A stretch of 64,000 nt of DNA from Haloprofundus marisrubri (GTDB lineage Archaea > Halobacteriota > Halobacteria > Halobacteriales > Haloferacaceae). The stretch is taken from assembly GCF_001469955.1 (NCBI RefSeq), contig NZ_LOPU01000004.1, forward strand, positions 175,724 to 239,723. Reading direction: 5' to 3'. How positions within the stretch are numbered: the first letter of the stretch is position 1; each line of letters begins with the position of its first letter. Position numbers and translations under genes: made by a program. This document shows, one piece after another, positions 1-8,881 of the stretch. The notes under the pieces were generated by a model. The model saw only the letters and a program-made list of their open reading frames with translations, was not told where the DNA came from and did not search any database.

Positions 1-396
1 AGTTGGCCCGAAGACGTGCGCGATTCAGACTGGGGCAAGACTGGAAACAAGAAACTCCACACATGGGCGTTCGACCGCATCTACCAGTACCTCGCGTACA
101 AAGGCGAGATTCGTGGCGTTGAGGTGCTGAAAGAGAACGAGTGGAACACCTCAAAGACTTGCTCACGGTGTGGAGACGACACGAAAGGGAACCGCAAACA
201 CCGTGGCCTGTACGTCTGCCAGTCGTGCGAGTTGGTCGGGAACGCGGATTGCAACGGGGCGGAGAATATGCGTCAGAAGATAACTCCGAGACCTCATGGC
301 GAGGATAGGAGTAACGGCTGTGTGGCACAGCCATCGGTACACTTGTTCGATTCAGAGAGTGGGGTTTTCGCCCCGCGAGAACAGGTCGTATCGTAG
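1..396 (+). CDS. tnpB: TnpB (IS200/IS605 OrfB) C-terminal part, cut by window edge
   Basis: The frame is open from the first base, so this is the C-terminal third of a longer gene. It carries the TnpB zinc ribbon (CSRCG, then CQSCE about 20 residues later), followed by NADCNGAENM, which contains the last RuvC-type catalytic Asp. TnpB is an RNA-guided nuclease encoded by IS200/IS605-type transposons and is the ancestor of Cas12. The tail after the RuvC motif (PHGEDRSNGC...) is typical of haloarchaeal copies. The element's right-end hairpin follows within about 40 nt. Whether the missing N-terminal part is intact cannot be seen here. Confidence 0.9.
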   Translation, partial: SWPEDVRDSDWGKTGNKKLHTWAFDRIYQYLAYKGEIRGVEVLKENEWNTSKTCSRCGDDTKGNRKHRGLYVCQSCELVGNADCNGAENMRQKITPRPHGEDRSNGCVAQPSVHLFDSESGVFAPREQVVS

Positions 397-457
397 ACCG
401 GCAAATATCCCACCTGCGGTACGGGAAGCCCCGTCGTTCACACGGGGAGGATGTCAC
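397..457 (+). mobile_element. Right end of TnpB element with omega-RNA hairpin
   Basis: Just after the tnpB stop comes a perfect 6-bp hairpin (CCCCGT at 429-434, ACGGGG at 442-447), followed by GGAGGATGTCAC. This is the usual shape of the right end of haloarchaeal IS605-family elements. It also forms the 3' part of the guide (omega/re) RNA that TnpB uses, so the guide would be copied from the flanking DNA beginning near 457. The exact boundary is inferred from the hairpin and not from a target duplication. Confidence 0.65.
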
Positions 458-484
458 TGGAGTCGTAGCCATTGGCGAGTGGGC

Positions 485-750
485 CAATACGCGGTATTGT
501 AGTTATCGCTCTGGACGATGGATACCTTGGCACAGCAGAGAACCTCAACGAGAATGTAGAGTTCGTTGAGGCCAGTGTTCTTGACGACGATCTCCCCCTG
601 ATGTTGATGCTGTGTTCCACCTTGCAGCTCTCTCGTCATATGCGATGCATGAGGACGACCCAACACTTGGTGCACGGGTGAACGTTGAGGGCTTCGTCAA
701 CGTCGCTGATCAAGCACGCCAAGACGGCTGTGACACAGTTGTAGGAATAC
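485..750 (+). pseudogene. NAD-dependent epimerase/dehydratase remnant
   Basis: Two overlapping frames give pieces of a UDP-sugar epimerase-like (extended SDR) protein. The first reads ENVEFVEASVLDDDL. After a shift near 600 the second reads VFHLAALSSYAMHEDDP, then RVNVEGFVNVADQARQDGCDTVV. These match the typical FVEGDVRD / FHLAA / NVDGTLNVLDAAR blocks of the family. The Gly-rich N-terminus and the YxxxK catalytic region are absent. The left side is cut by the TnpB element and the right side runs into origin repeats. Not functional. Confidence 0.6.
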
Positions 751-764
751 ACGGGTGTACAGAC

Positions 765-894
765 ACACCCCTCGTTGCCGTTGCAAATGCTCGGGAGAAA
801 GTCGAAAGTTTGAGAGTCTCGAAAACACCCCACCAAATGATCGTTGGTTGATCAGATCTTGGGGAGACACACACCCCTCGTTGCCGCTGGAAAC
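765..894 (-). repeat. Left ORB pair (inverted orientation)
   Basis: Read on the minus strand, 787-765 is TTTGCAACGGCAACGAGGGG followed by TGT, and 894-871 is GTTTCCAGCGGCAACGAGGG followed by GTGT. Both keep the G-rich tail that Orc1 initiators contact. They oppose the rightward boxes at 1140-1590. Confidence 0.75.
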
Positions 895-1339
895 ATTCAG
901 AAGTGCCACACCACGTGCCTGAGACCAATAACCTTGCCCGCTAAGATAGTTACGTTTAAGTGATTCCTTTTGCTACCAAATTCCACAAGAGTCACTTGCA
1001 GATCGAATGAAGTGACCTCGGTCACGAGTCCGCTTTCTGGGCGGCCTTTCCCGTGTTTTCCGGATCTACTGTTTTTGCGAACTTCACTCATCTTATCCGC
1101 TGATTTGACTCGAGTATTTTTGCCCACACCTTCGCAGCATTTGCAGCGGCAATGCGGGGGGTGTGTGTTCGTGTTTGGTTTCTGAATATACTCACATATA
1201 CGATAATAGTCACTGGATATCTCGTGCGCTAGGCCTCTCGGCTGTATACGTGTCATATCGGCTGATACTAGTCATACGACCACAGACTATCTTTGCGACA
1301 GATTTATATTGACATGGAAGCCAGCGGGAGTGTAGTTCG

Positions 1340-1407
1340 TTTTCCAGCGGCAACATAGTGTCTTTGCAACGGCAATGAGGGGTGGTTCCAACGGCAACGA
1401 GGAGTGG
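1340..1407 (+). repeat. Tandem ORB triplet
   Basis: Three rightward boxes abut one another: 1340-1361 (degenerate, lacks the G run), 1363-1385 and 1385-1407. They are spaced about 22-23 nt apart, which would place bound initiators on nearly the same DNA face. Further rightward boxes lie at 1140-1165 and at 1548-1590, the last within 75 nt of the orc1/cdc6 start, so initiator binding could also regulate its own gene. Confidence 0.7.
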
Positions 1408-1640
1408 CTCTGTGAGTAGTTAGACGCTAGTTGGTGCTTACGACCTGAATGAGAAATCTTTAGAATAGTCGTTTTAGCTTGGTTTCCATCGGTTACTACA
1501 GCTATGACGAAGTAACGACATTTCCATTGAATCACGAATATTAGGTCTTTGCAACGGCAACGAGGGGTGTTTCCAACGGCAGTCCGCCATGTCTAAAATC
1601 CGAATATTGATATGGGTTCCCGAGATTTACACTATAACCA

Positions 1641-2840
1641 ATGTCGGACTCAATAGATTACTTCGGTGGGACCGACGCTATCTTCCGAAATAAAGATCTT
1701 TTACAGGTCAAATATCTCCCAGACGAAGACCGGATCATCGGCCGCAACGAACAACTCAACAACCTCGGTTCATCACTCAGACCCGCAATCAAAGGACAAA
1801 CACCCAACCATGTCCTCATCTACGGAAAAACAGGCACTGGCAAATCACTCTGCTCGAAATTCATGGCTCGACAACTCCAGCGTCGAGCCGCAGAAGACAA
1901 CGTCGGGGTGGGAATCGCCTACGTCGACTGCTTTCAAGATTCAACCGAAACACAGGCGATCAAATCGATCGCCATCCAACTCAACGACGACACGACCAAC
2001 ATCCGAATTCCAGCCTCTGGCCTGAGCACGGGCGACTATTACCGGAAACTCTGGACCGTCATCGACGACTACTACGATGTTGTAATCGTTATTCTCGACG
2101 AAATCGACAAACTCGACAGCGATAACGTCCTCATGCAACTCTCACGCGCGGTTGAGTCCGGGAAACTCAACGATAGCACGCTTGGCGTCATCGGAATCAG
2201 CAACAAAATCCAATACAAAGACACCCTCAACGAGCGAGTCAAATCGAGTCTCTCCGAGCGCGAATTCGTCTTCCCTCCATACGACGCAAACCAACTTCGA
2301 GCAATCCTCGAATCGCGACAAGATGCCTTCCAAGAAGGCGCACTCTCAGACGGTGTCCCACCACGAGTAGCGGCACTCGCTGCTCGCGAGCATGGTGACG
2401 CACGCAAAGCCATCGACATCCTCCGGTTTGCTGGCGAAATCGCAGAAGACGAAGACGCAACCCAAGTCAAGCAAGAACACGTCGACCAAGCCCACGAGCG
2501 GGAAGAACAAAACCGCGTTGCAGACCTCATCTCCAAAAGCACACCCCACAGCCGATTCGTCCTCATCGCACTTGCGAACATCGTCCAACAGCGTGGCAAC
2601 GCAGAAGCATGGGTTGCCACAAACGATGTCTTCGATGTCTATCGAACAGTCTGTAAAGGCGACGGCGCAGAACCACTGAAGAAACGCCGTATCCGTGATA
2701 TCCTCTCTGAACTCGAGTTCCTCTCTATTATCGACCAGGACCTCCGCGGGAAGGGACAAGGACAGGGTAACTACATGGTCAACCGCTTGGCCGAAGTAGA
2801 GCCCACGACTGTGATTAAAGCCTGCTCAAACGCGAGTTAG
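1641..2840 (+). CDS. orc1/cdc6: Orc1/Cdc6 family replication initiator
   Basis: A 399-residue AAA+ ATPase of normal length for archaeal Orc1/Cdc6. Walker A is GKTGTGKS (62-69), Walker B is ILDEIDKL (151-158), the sensor 1 Asn lies in GISNK (about 188), and the sensor 2 region is GDARKAID (252-259). A C-terminal winged-helix domain follows (about 300-390). It binds origin recognition boxes and loads the MCM helicase. The adjacent upstream ORB cluster strongly suggests it is the cognate initiator of this replicon. Haloarchaea carry many such paralogues, often one per plasmid origin, so this supports a secondary replicon. Confidence 0.96.
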   Translation: MSDSIDYFGGTDAIFRNKDLLQVKYLPDEDRIIGRNEQLNNLGSSLRPAIKGQTPNHVLIYGKTGTGKSLCSKFMARQLQRRAAEDNVGVGIAYVDCFQDSTETQAIKSIAIQLNDDTTNIRIPASGLSTGDYYRKLWTVIDDYYDVVIVILDEIDKLDSDNVLMQLSRAVESGKLNDSTLGVIGISNKIQYKDTLNERVKSSLSEREFVFPPYDANQLRAILESRQDAFQEGALSDGVPPRVAALAAREHGDARKAIDILRFAGEIAEDEDATQVKQEHVDQAHEREEQNRVADLISKSTPHSRFVLIALANIVQQRGNAEAWVATNDVFDVYRTVCKGDGAEPLKKRRIRDILSELEFLSIIDQDLRGKGQGQGNYMVNRLAEVEPTTVIKACSNAS

Positions 2841-2862
2841 GTCTCAGATCTGTTTTCCTGAC

Positions 2863-3663
2863 TTAGGATTCTGGCTGATTGAGCACTGTCTGTACAGCCT
2901 CAACAATCGCATCGTGATTGTTCCCATTTGAGGCAACTACGCCTTGACTATCAGTATTCCACTCATCACCTTCGACATCTGTGACAACACCACCCGCTTG
3001 CCTTACGTGGTGGACACCAGCGACAGTGTCCCACGGGTTAGCGACTGTGTCGAGCGTAACAGCTGCGTCAAATGCACCGCTTGCGACCATTGAGAGCGTG
3101 AGTTGGGCTGACCCGGTTCGACGGAGTTCCCCAAAACGTTCGATAATCGTCTGGGAGAGTACACCGATGATTTCGCTATCGCTTTTCTGCCAGGGAAGTG
3201 TCGGCGCGACGAGAAACGTTTCAACATCCGTTCGGTCACTCACAGAGATTGATTGGCCGTCTCGCAGTATGCGCCTCTGGGTCGACCGATAGCGTTCGTC
3301 AAGTGCAGGTGCAACGTTGACACAGCTCACTGGATCACCGTCGTGGACGACTGCAACACTCGTCACCCATTCAGGGATCCCGTGAACGTAGTTTTGTGTC
3401 CCATCTATAGGATCGATGATCCAAGCGTATCCCTCGTCAGGTACTGTTTTCCGTTCGTCTTCTTCTTCGCCGACGATTTCGTCGTTCGGAAAATACTCAT
3501 TGATCACTGATACGATTTGGCGCTGTGTCATCCGGTCGATATCCGTTACGAGATCGGTCTTACCGGATTTCCGCTCGACATCAAGTACAGTCTCGAAATG
3601 GTCGCGTGCATAGGTTGCCCCTGCACGAGCTGCGTCAATGACAATCGTTTCTCTTGACGGCAT
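2863..3663 (-). CDS. Inositol monophosphatase family phosphatase
   Basis: A 266-residue Mg-dependent sugar/nucleotide phosphatase of the IMPase/FBPase superfamily. Visible metal-site motifs are GEEE (65-68), DPIDGTQNYVHG (84-95) and the C-terminal PWDTVAG. Members hydrolyse inositol-1-phosphate, fructose-1,6-bisphosphate or 3'-phosphoadenosine phosphates, and the sequence alone does not settle which. It lies 77 nt downstream of an FGGY kinase on the same strand, so it may dephosphorylate a sugar or polyol phosphate in that pathway. It is convergent with orc1/cdc6. Confidence 0.88.
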   Translation of the reverse strand: MPSRETIVIDAARAGATYARDHFETVLDVERKSGKTDLVTDIDRMTQRQIVSVINEYFPNDEIVGEEEDERKTVPDEGYAWIIDPIDGTQNYVHGIPEWVTSVAVVHDGDPVSCVNVAPALDERYRSTQRRILRDGQSISVSDRTDVETFLVAPTLPWQKSDSEIIGVLSQTIIERFGELRRTGSAQLTLSMVASGAFDAAVTLDTVANPWDTVAGVHHVRQAGGVVTDVEGDEWNTDSQGVVASNGNNHDAIVEAVQTVLNQPES

Positions 3664-3740
3664 ATCTTGGGTTCATTCTCAAATCACAAAGTAGGGATGC
3701 CTGAGGTGCCTCTTCAATTGTAAGACGAAAAGAGAGGAAT

Positions 3741-5324
3741 TCAGGTTTCTCCGACGGTGTCTTTTCCTGTAACCGATTTCTTCTCAGGTTGATGTGGTTT
3801 CTGTTCCGACATGTACTGTAGGTCTTCGACTGCCTCTACCCGATCATCCCAAACATCGAATAGTGCCTCGTATGCCTCTCTGTAGACGTCGTACCACCGT
3901 CGATATTGCTGGACCTTCTCGGGGTTCGGTTCGAATGCTTTCGCAACCGACGTTGTTTCTTTGACGGCACTGGGCAGATCCTCATATTCGTTGGTTCCAA
4001 CACCAGCCAACAGTGCTGCACCTTTCGCCCCGAACTCTTCGCCTTCTGGCACGACGATGGTGGCATTCAGGCAGTCAGCGAACATTTGACACCAGAAATT
4101 GGAACTGGCACCGCCTCCGCTGAGATAGATTTCGTCAGCATTGTAGGGCAGATGGGAGTAACAGTCACGCATCGCGAGTGATATTCCCTCGTAGACTGCT
4201 CTGACGAGATGTGCTTGCGTGTGTTCTTGATTCAATCCGATGAATTCTGCACGAGCGTTTGGGTTGACAAACGGTGCTCGCTCCCCTGCTGAGCTGAGGA
4301 AGGGATGATAGATGAGTCCGTCTGAACCAACTGGAATCTCTTCGACTTCCTCTTCGACGAGATTGAATTCGCTTTTATCCATGATCTCTTCGATCGCCCA
4401 GTCGAGGTTCGGCGTTCCAGTCATCGAAGCCATGAATTTCGTCCACATACCGTCCTCAATTCCGAGTGTGAGAGCAATCCCAGTCTTCTCGTCTCCTGTC
4501 GGCGGAGAGTCGAGGATTGTTTGGTTTAACGAGGTGGTTCCGACGACTGAGGATCCTTCTCCGGGAAGTGCTGCACCGCTTCCGAATGCAGAGGCGGCGA
4601 CGTCAATGAAACCGGAGACGACAGGAGTTCCGGAGGGGAGTCCGGTTTCGACAGCGGCGTTTTGGGTTATTTCTCCGACGACTTGTGTTCCGCTCATGAG
4701 TTGTGGCCGCATGTCCCCGATTTCTGGCATGTCGACGATATCTAACACTTCGTCGGAGTATTCGCCGGTTTCGACGTTGACGTACGGTAGTGATGCGTCG
4801 CTTGGGTCGGTCGTGAGTTCGCCTGTGAGCTTGTATTTCAGCCAGTCTTTACAGTAGAATACTGTACTGGCTTCCTCGTAATTTTTTGGCTCGTTTTCTT
4901 GTAACCAGTTGAGTATCACGAGACTGCTGCCTGGGAATTGGGTGCCGCCGCAGATGTCGTATACTTGATCAGTGATGCCTGCTTCCTGCCACTTTTGCAC
5001 GACTTTGCCTGCACGGCTGTCTGACCAGAGGATTGCGGGTCGGACTGGATCTGCGTTGTTGTCGACGAGCCAGCATCCGTCTCCTTGTGCTGTGACGCCC
5101 AAGGCTAAAACCTCGTGTTCGTCGTCGAGTTGCTCGATGACTTCGCTTAGTGTCTGTGTGGTCTTTTTCCACGTTGTGGTCATCGACTGTTCGGCCCATC
5201 CGGGTTCGGGTCGTTTGACTGCGTTTTCGACGCTACTTTGACAGATGGCGTCTCCGTCGAGCGTGAAGGCGACGGATTTGATGACTGTCGTTCCAGCGTC
5301 GATACCGATGAGTACCCCCACCAT
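3741..5324 (-). CDS. FGGY-family carbohydrate kinase
   Basis: A 527-residue cytoplasmic sugar/polyol kinase with the ASKHA fold. The N-terminal phosphate loop is GIDAGTTVIKSVAF (7-20), followed by GVTAQGDGCWLVD (similar to erythritol and L-xylulose/3-keto-gulonate kinases), the catalytic Asp region SGFIDVAASAFGSG, and the C-terminal GGGASSNFWCQMFAD. An extra tail of about 35 residues follows the kinase core. It faces the D-2-hydroxyacid dehydrogenase divergently. With a second FGGY kinase at 8.9 kb, a class II aldolase and a PdxA homologue nearby, it probably phosphorylates a C4-C6 polyol or sugar acid. The substrate is unknown. Confidence 0.9.
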   Translation of the reverse strand: MVGVLIGIDAGTTVIKSVAFTLDGDAICQSSVENAVKRPEPGWAEQSMTTTWKKTTQTLSEVIEQLDDEHEVLALGVTAQGDGCWLVDNNADPVRPAILWSDSRAGKVVQKWQEAGITDQVYDICGGTQFPGSSLVILNWLQENEPKNYEEASTVFYCKDWLKYKLTGELTTDPSDASLPYVNVETGEYSDEVLDIVDMPEIGDMRPQLMSGTQVVGEITQNAAVETGLPSGTPVVSGFIDVAASAFGSGAALPGEGSSVVGTTSLNQTILDSPPTGDEKTGIALTLGIEDGMWTKFMASMTGTPNLDWAIEEIMDKSEFNLVEEEVEEIPVGSDGLIYHPFLSSAGERAPFVNPNARAEFIGLNQEHTQAHLVRAVYEGISLAMRDCYSHLPYNADEIYLSGGGASSNFWCQMFADCLNATIVVPEGEEFGAKGAALLAGVGTNEYEDLPSAVKETTSVAKAFEPNPEKVQQYRRWYDVYREAYEALFDVWDDRVEAVEDLQYMSEQKPHQPEKKSVTGKDTVGET

Positions 5325-5568
5325 GTCAATAATGAAAGATGATTATATGCATAAGCTTTCGTCCTCTGTGTTATCATCTAACTAGTTTTAGCTACCCACC
5401 AGTTATTTGCTATCGGATATCGCACATTTTGTGCTGCGTATCAACACTCAGACCGACAAGCTCCACCCACAACCCGCACACAGTGTGAGCCAACACCGTC
5501 GGCAGAGAATCACAAGCCCACCAAACGGGCCACAAACACAGTCACAAGCCAACGCAGGAACAGAACCC
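5325..5568. promoter_or_regulatory. Divergent promoter region between kinase and hydroxyacid dehydrogenase
   Basis: This 244-nt gap separates divergent genes. On the minus strand CATATAATC lies about 20-28 nt upstream of the kinase ATG, a plausible TATA box for a leaderless transcript. It overlaps TTATGCATA, which recalls the TTTGCATA half-site of the palindrome at 7610-7632. The plus-strand reading frame is open upstream of 5569, but that segment is Pro/Gln/His-rich and looks unlike coding sequence. Confidence 0.45.
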
Positions 5569-6618
5569 ATGAAAGCACTCATCACAGCCAACTTCAGCGA
5601 CGAATCGCTCACACGACTCACAGACGAACTCGGAATGGACGTAGAGTACCTACCCATCGCCGACCGAGACGGCCGACTCCCTGAAGACGAACTCCAAGCA
5701 CACCTCCGTGACACCGAAGTGCTCATCGTCGGGTACGAAGGAATCCCAGAACATCTCCTCGACGAAGCCGACGCACTCCAGATCATCGCGTGCGCACGCG
5801 GTGGCCCAGACGCGAACGTCGACATCGACGCCGCCACCGAACGCGAAATACCAGTGCTATACGCTCCCGGACGCAATGCCGTGAGTGTCGCCGACTTCAC
5901 GTGGGGAGAAATATTGAGCCTGATGCGAAACATCGCTCACGGTCACCATCTCCTCCACACCGGCACATACACCGGAGATGCACGAGCAGATGCTGCCGGT
6001 GGCGGCTCACGTGAAGACGTCACGTGGGGAATGGGGAACGATTCACCATACGTGCAGCTGAAAGGACCGGAGCTTGCAGGCAAAACCGTTGGCATCATCG
6101 GCATGGGGGCTGTCGGACGTGAAGTCGCAAAACGAGCACAAGGGTTCGATGTCGACCTACTCGGCTTCGATCCGTACATTGACGCCGACGCAATGGCCGA
6201 ACACAAAACCGAGAAAACAGAACTTGACGAACTACTTCGTGAAAGCGACATTGTCACCGTCCACGTTCCAGTCACTGATAGCACGCGAGGACTAATCGGC
6301 GGCGACGAGTTCGAGATGATGAAAGAATCGGCCTACTTCATCAACAACGCCCGCGGTGCAATCATCGACCAAGAAGCACTCATTGACCAACTTCAGTCAG
6401 GAGGCATCCGTGGGGCTGCGCTTGACGTCTACGACATGGAACCTATTCCAGAGGATCACCCACTTCTCGATTTCGACAATGTCGTCACAACCCCACACCT
6501 CGCCGGGGCAGCAGAGGAAGTCATTGATCGACACTCCGAAATGCTAGTCGACGATATCGAAGCTGTCCTCAACGACAGCGACCCAACTCACGTTGCCAAC
6601 GAAGAATCGCTATCGTAG
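5569..6618 (+). CDS. D-2-hydroxyacid dehydrogenase family protein
   Basis: A 349-residue NAD(P)-dependent dehydrogenase of the phosphoglycerate/D-lactate dehydrogenase family. The nucleotide-binding motif is GIIGMGAVGREVAKR, the catalytic Arg is in NNARGAIID, and the C-terminal catalytic His is in TTPHLAGAAEE. I start it at the ATG of MKALITANF because the frame upstream encodes low-complexity residues not found in the family. It is divergent from an FGGY kinase and convergent with the class II aldolase. It would interconvert a 2-hydroxyacid and a 2-ketoacid in the local sugar-acid pathway. A role on the D-lactate released from MurNAc is possible but unproven. Confidence 0.88.
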   Translation: MKALITANFSDESLTRLTDELGMDVEYLPIADRDGRLPEDELQAHLRDTEVLIVGYEGIPEHLLDEADALQIIACARGGPDANVDIDAATEREIPVLYAPGRNAVSVADFTWGEILSLMRNIAHGHHLLHTGTYTGDARADAAGGGSREDVTWGMGNDSPYVQLKGPELAGKTVGIIGMGAVGREVAKRAQGFDVDLLGFDPYIDADAMAEHKTEKTELDELLRESDIVTVHVPVTDSTRGLIGGDEFEMMKESAYFINNARGAIIDQEALIDQLQSGGIRGAALDVYDMEPIPEDHPLLDFDNVVTTPHLAGAAEEVIDRHSEMLVDDIEAVLNDSDPTHVANEESLS

Positions 6619-6715
6619 GTCATTCAGATTTAACTGCAACCGGACACAGGGTTGTTGGCAGTCCGAAGCACGATTCCACGGGTCAGTTGACCCGTGGTTG
6701 CTTACCGAATGTCGC

Positions 6716-7354
6716 TCAGTAATCTTGTCCGTAGTCTGTGAATCGATCTTGGAGATGATCGATTTCTTCGTCAGGCAAGATTTCTGGGACACCGACGCTG
6801 ATCGCTTGGTAGTGGATTCGCGCACAGTATTCGGTCATCAGTGCGACTTCGAAAGCCGCATCGACGGACTCTCCAACTGCAATCACACCGTGATTCTTCA
6901 GCAGACAGGCGTTGTACTGTCCACTCAACGCATCAACAGCTGCCTCTGCGAGTTCGGCTGTTCCGTAGGTCTCATATCTGGCAACGGGGATTTGGTCGCC
7001 AACGAATGCGATGAGGTAGTGTGATGCGGGGATGGGTTCTCCGAGGCTTGCGAAAGTACTGGCATACGGTGAGTGCGTGTGGACTACACCTCCGACATCG
7101 TCGCGTTCGCGAATGATGCCTGTGTGCATTCGGTATTCGCTGGATGGTTGGCGTTCTCCTTCGATGTGTTCGCCGTGGATATCGACGATTGGTACGTCTT
7201 CGGGAGTGATATCGCGGTAGGGGATTCCCGATGGGCTGATTGCGACGTGGTCACCGCTGCGTGCGCTGATGTTCCCACCAGTGCCAACGGTGAGCCCTTG
7301 TTCGAGCATCTGTCGTCCTAAATTACTTATCGTCGTTCGTTCTTCTTCGAGCAT
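6716..7354 (-). CDS. Class II aldolase/adducin family protein
   Basis: A 212-residue FucA/AraD-type protein. The zinc-site residues are visible: Glu and His in SSEYRMHTGI, the HTHSPYAS motif (His-x-His) and the later KNHGVIAVG. The N-terminal TVGTGGNISAR is the family's phosphate/substrate loop. Relatives cleave L-fuculose-1-phosphate or L-rhamnulose-1-phosphate, epimerise ribulose-5-phosphate, or decarboxylate 3-keto-tetronate-4-phosphate (OtnC type). Its proximity to a PdxA homologue favours a phosphorylated C4-C6 substrate yielding dihydroxyacetone phosphate, but this is inference. Confidence 0.9.
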   Translation of the reverse strand: MLEEERTTISNLGRQMLEQGLTVGTGGNISARSGDHVAISPSGIPYRDITPEDVPIVDIHGEHIEGERQPSSEYRMHTGIIRERDDVGGVVHTHSPYASTFASLGEPIPASHYLIAFVGDQIPVARYETYGTAELAEAAVDALSGQYNACLLKNHGVIAVGESVDAAFEVALMTEYCARIHYQAISVGVPEILPDEEIDHLQDRFTDYGQDY

Positions 7355-7609
7355 GGGTTGAGGTAGTTTTGTGCTGGGTTTAGCTAGGATGAGTTGCTGG
7401 CTAATTGTCTGTCAGTATCCTGTCGGTTGCATGCTATTGCCATCGAAGAGTCGTATAAAATTTGTGTGCTCGAAAGCTTTCTGAGCACGGTCAATCAGGC
7501 CCGAGTCTCAGATCGCGCCACGTTTCAAAATCCAACCTCACGATTACTTCTGCAAGAGAATTATACTAACCATACTTGACACTCCAAATTTCTTGTCTCA
7601 TACGTAGAG

Positions 7610-7632
7610 TATGCAAATTATTCTTTTGCATA
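7610..7632. promoter_or_regulatory. Palindromic operator overlapping the pdxA-like promoter
   Basis: TATGCAAA (7610-7617) and its exact complement TTTGCATA (7625-7632) are separated by the 7-nt TTATTCT. The AT-rich core lies about 27-35 nt upstream of the ATG at 7651, where a TATA box is expected for a leaderless transcript. A dimeric regulator bound here would compete with TBP/TFB, so repression is the simplest reading. Confidence 0.5.
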
Positions 7633-7650
7633 GTCGTTGAACGCTCGTTA

Positions 7651-8661
7651 ATGGCACCTGACAAACCAATAGTGGGAGTCACAATGGGTGATCCCGCTGG
7701 CATCGGAAGCGAAGTCATCGTCAAAGCATATCCAGAAGCGACCGACGAAGCCAACTACGTCGTATTAGGAGACAGAGACGTCATGGAAGACGCTGTCTCC
7801 GCTTGTGAAAGTGATCTAGAGCTTCGTACAGTCTCGTCAGTTGCGGAAGTTCGAGCGGATTCCAACACGTTGGACGTGCTTGACTTCGATAACGTAGACG
7901 AGATTGCACGCGGAGAAATACGTGGTGAATACGGCCAAGCAGGACTAGATTACGTTGAGGACGCTATCGATCTCGCACTAGAGGGAACCATAGACGCGAT
8001 GTGTAACGCTCCCCTCAACAAGAAAGCTCTCGAACTGGCTGGTAGCGACTACGCAGGCCACACGAACCTCCTCGCCGACCGAACAGAGACTGAAAACTAC
8101 TCGATGTTACTTCTTCAAGACAATATCCGAGTTACCCATGTCTCAGTCCACGTTCCCTTAGAAGAGGCAATTGAGCAAGTGACTACTGAGAATGTGCTTG
8201 AGACACTTCGTGTGACCAAGGAGGGCCTCGAGGGACTCGGGATTGAGTCTCCGAAAATCGCCGTTGCGGGTCTCAATCCACACGCAGGCGAGGGTGGGGT
8301 GCTCGGAACACAGGACGGCGAAGAAATTGAGCCCGCAGTCGAACAGGCTCAGTCAGAAGGAATCGACGCCGCTGGTCCATTTGCCCCAGATAACATTTTC
8401 AATCAAGCGGCTGTGGGGCGCTTCGACGGTGTTGTCGCGATGTACCACGACCAAGGCCATATCCCGATGTATGTCCATGGGGTTCTCGAAAGTGGTGGTG
8501 TAGCTGGCGTCAACATGACGATAGGACTGCCGATTATTCGAACGAGCACGATGCATGGCACTGCATTCGATATTGCTGGTGAGGGGATTGCAGACCCTGA
8601 CAGTATTCTCGAAGCGCTCAACACGGCTGCACAAGCTGCTGTTGCTGAAAGATCGGAATAA
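7651..8661 (+). CDS. PdxA-family (4-hydroxythreonine-4-phosphate dehydrogenase-like) protein
   Basis: A 336-residue metal-dependent NAD dehydrogenase/decarboxylase. Visible motifs are TMGDPAGIGSE (11-21), CNAPLNKKAL, AGHTNLLAD with metal-ligand His137, HVPL (His167) and MYHDQGHIP. I chose the internal ATG because MAPDKPIVGVTMGDPAG is the normal family N-terminus. Haloarchaea are not expected to use PdxA for vitamin B6. The PdxA2 branch instead oxidises 4-phospho-threonate or erythronate to dihydroxyacetone phosphate plus CO2. Nearby FGGY kinases and an aldolase support a catabolic PdxA2-like role on a phosphorylated sugar acid. Confidence 0.9.
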   Translation: MAPDKPIVGVTMGDPAGIGSEVIVKAYPEATDEANYVVLGDRDVMEDAVSACESDLELRTVSSVAEVRADSNTLDVLDFDNVDEIARGEIRGEYGQAGLDYVEDAIDLALEGTIDAMCNAPLNKKALELAGSDYAGHTNLLADRTETENYSMLLLQDNIRVTHVSVHVPLEEAIEQVTTENVLETLRVTKEGLEGLGIESPKIAVAGLNPHAGEGGVLGTQDGEEIEPAVEQAQSEGIDAAGPFAPDNIFNQAAVGRFDGVVAMYHDQGHIPMYVHGVLESGGVAGVNMTIGLPIIRTSTMHGTAFDIAGEGIADPDSILEALNTAAQAAVAERSE

Positions 8662-8881
8662 CCCATTTTGATGATGTCAACTCAATCGGCAAGACTCCTG
8701 ATCTGAGCTTTGTTTCCGGGGTGAAAGTCCGGTTTTGGATGGGTCTTTTTGTCTGAATATTCACATGATACTGATTTCCGCCTTTTGAATAGTGAACACT
8801 CCTTCTGAAAAAATTCTATATGCCGCCGTCTGGCAGGTCAGAACATACCATGAATATCATTACACACTGGGTGACCGAGCC

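Larger units (their letters stand above)
765..1590. other. Replication origin: cluster of origin recognition boxes beside orc1/cdc6
   Basis: Eight copies of an ORB-like motif of the form TTTSCAnCGGCAACGAGGGGTG lie directly upstream of the initiator gene. Two point leftward (765-787, 871-894). Six point rightward (1140-1165, 1340-1361, 1363-1385, 1385-1407, 1548-1570, and a truncated one at 1570-1590). The stretch between the opposed boxes (about 895-1340) has AT-rich runs such as 1178-1205 and is the likely unwinding element. Inverted ORBs flanking an AT-rich core next to a cdc6 gene is the standard haloarchaeal origin layout. No gene is seen here. Confidence 0.85.

Noticed and set aside
897..1256. 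119-residue minus-strand frame in the origin region
   Set aside because: It runs through ORB repeats and the AT-rich core and has no protein-like features.
765..1590. Repeats as a possible CRISPR array
   Set aside because: Spacing is irregular, copies occur in both orientations and match the origin-recognition-box pattern beside an orc1/cdc6 gene; no cas genes are present.
2072..2620. Long antisense frame across orc1/cdc6
   Set aside because: A composition-driven shadow of the real gene; Ser/Arg-rich and without motifs.
5407..5568. N-terminal extension of the D-2-hydroxyacid dehydrogenase
   Set aside because: The residues are Gln/Pro/His-rich and unlike the family; the ATG at 5569 gives a normal N-terminus.
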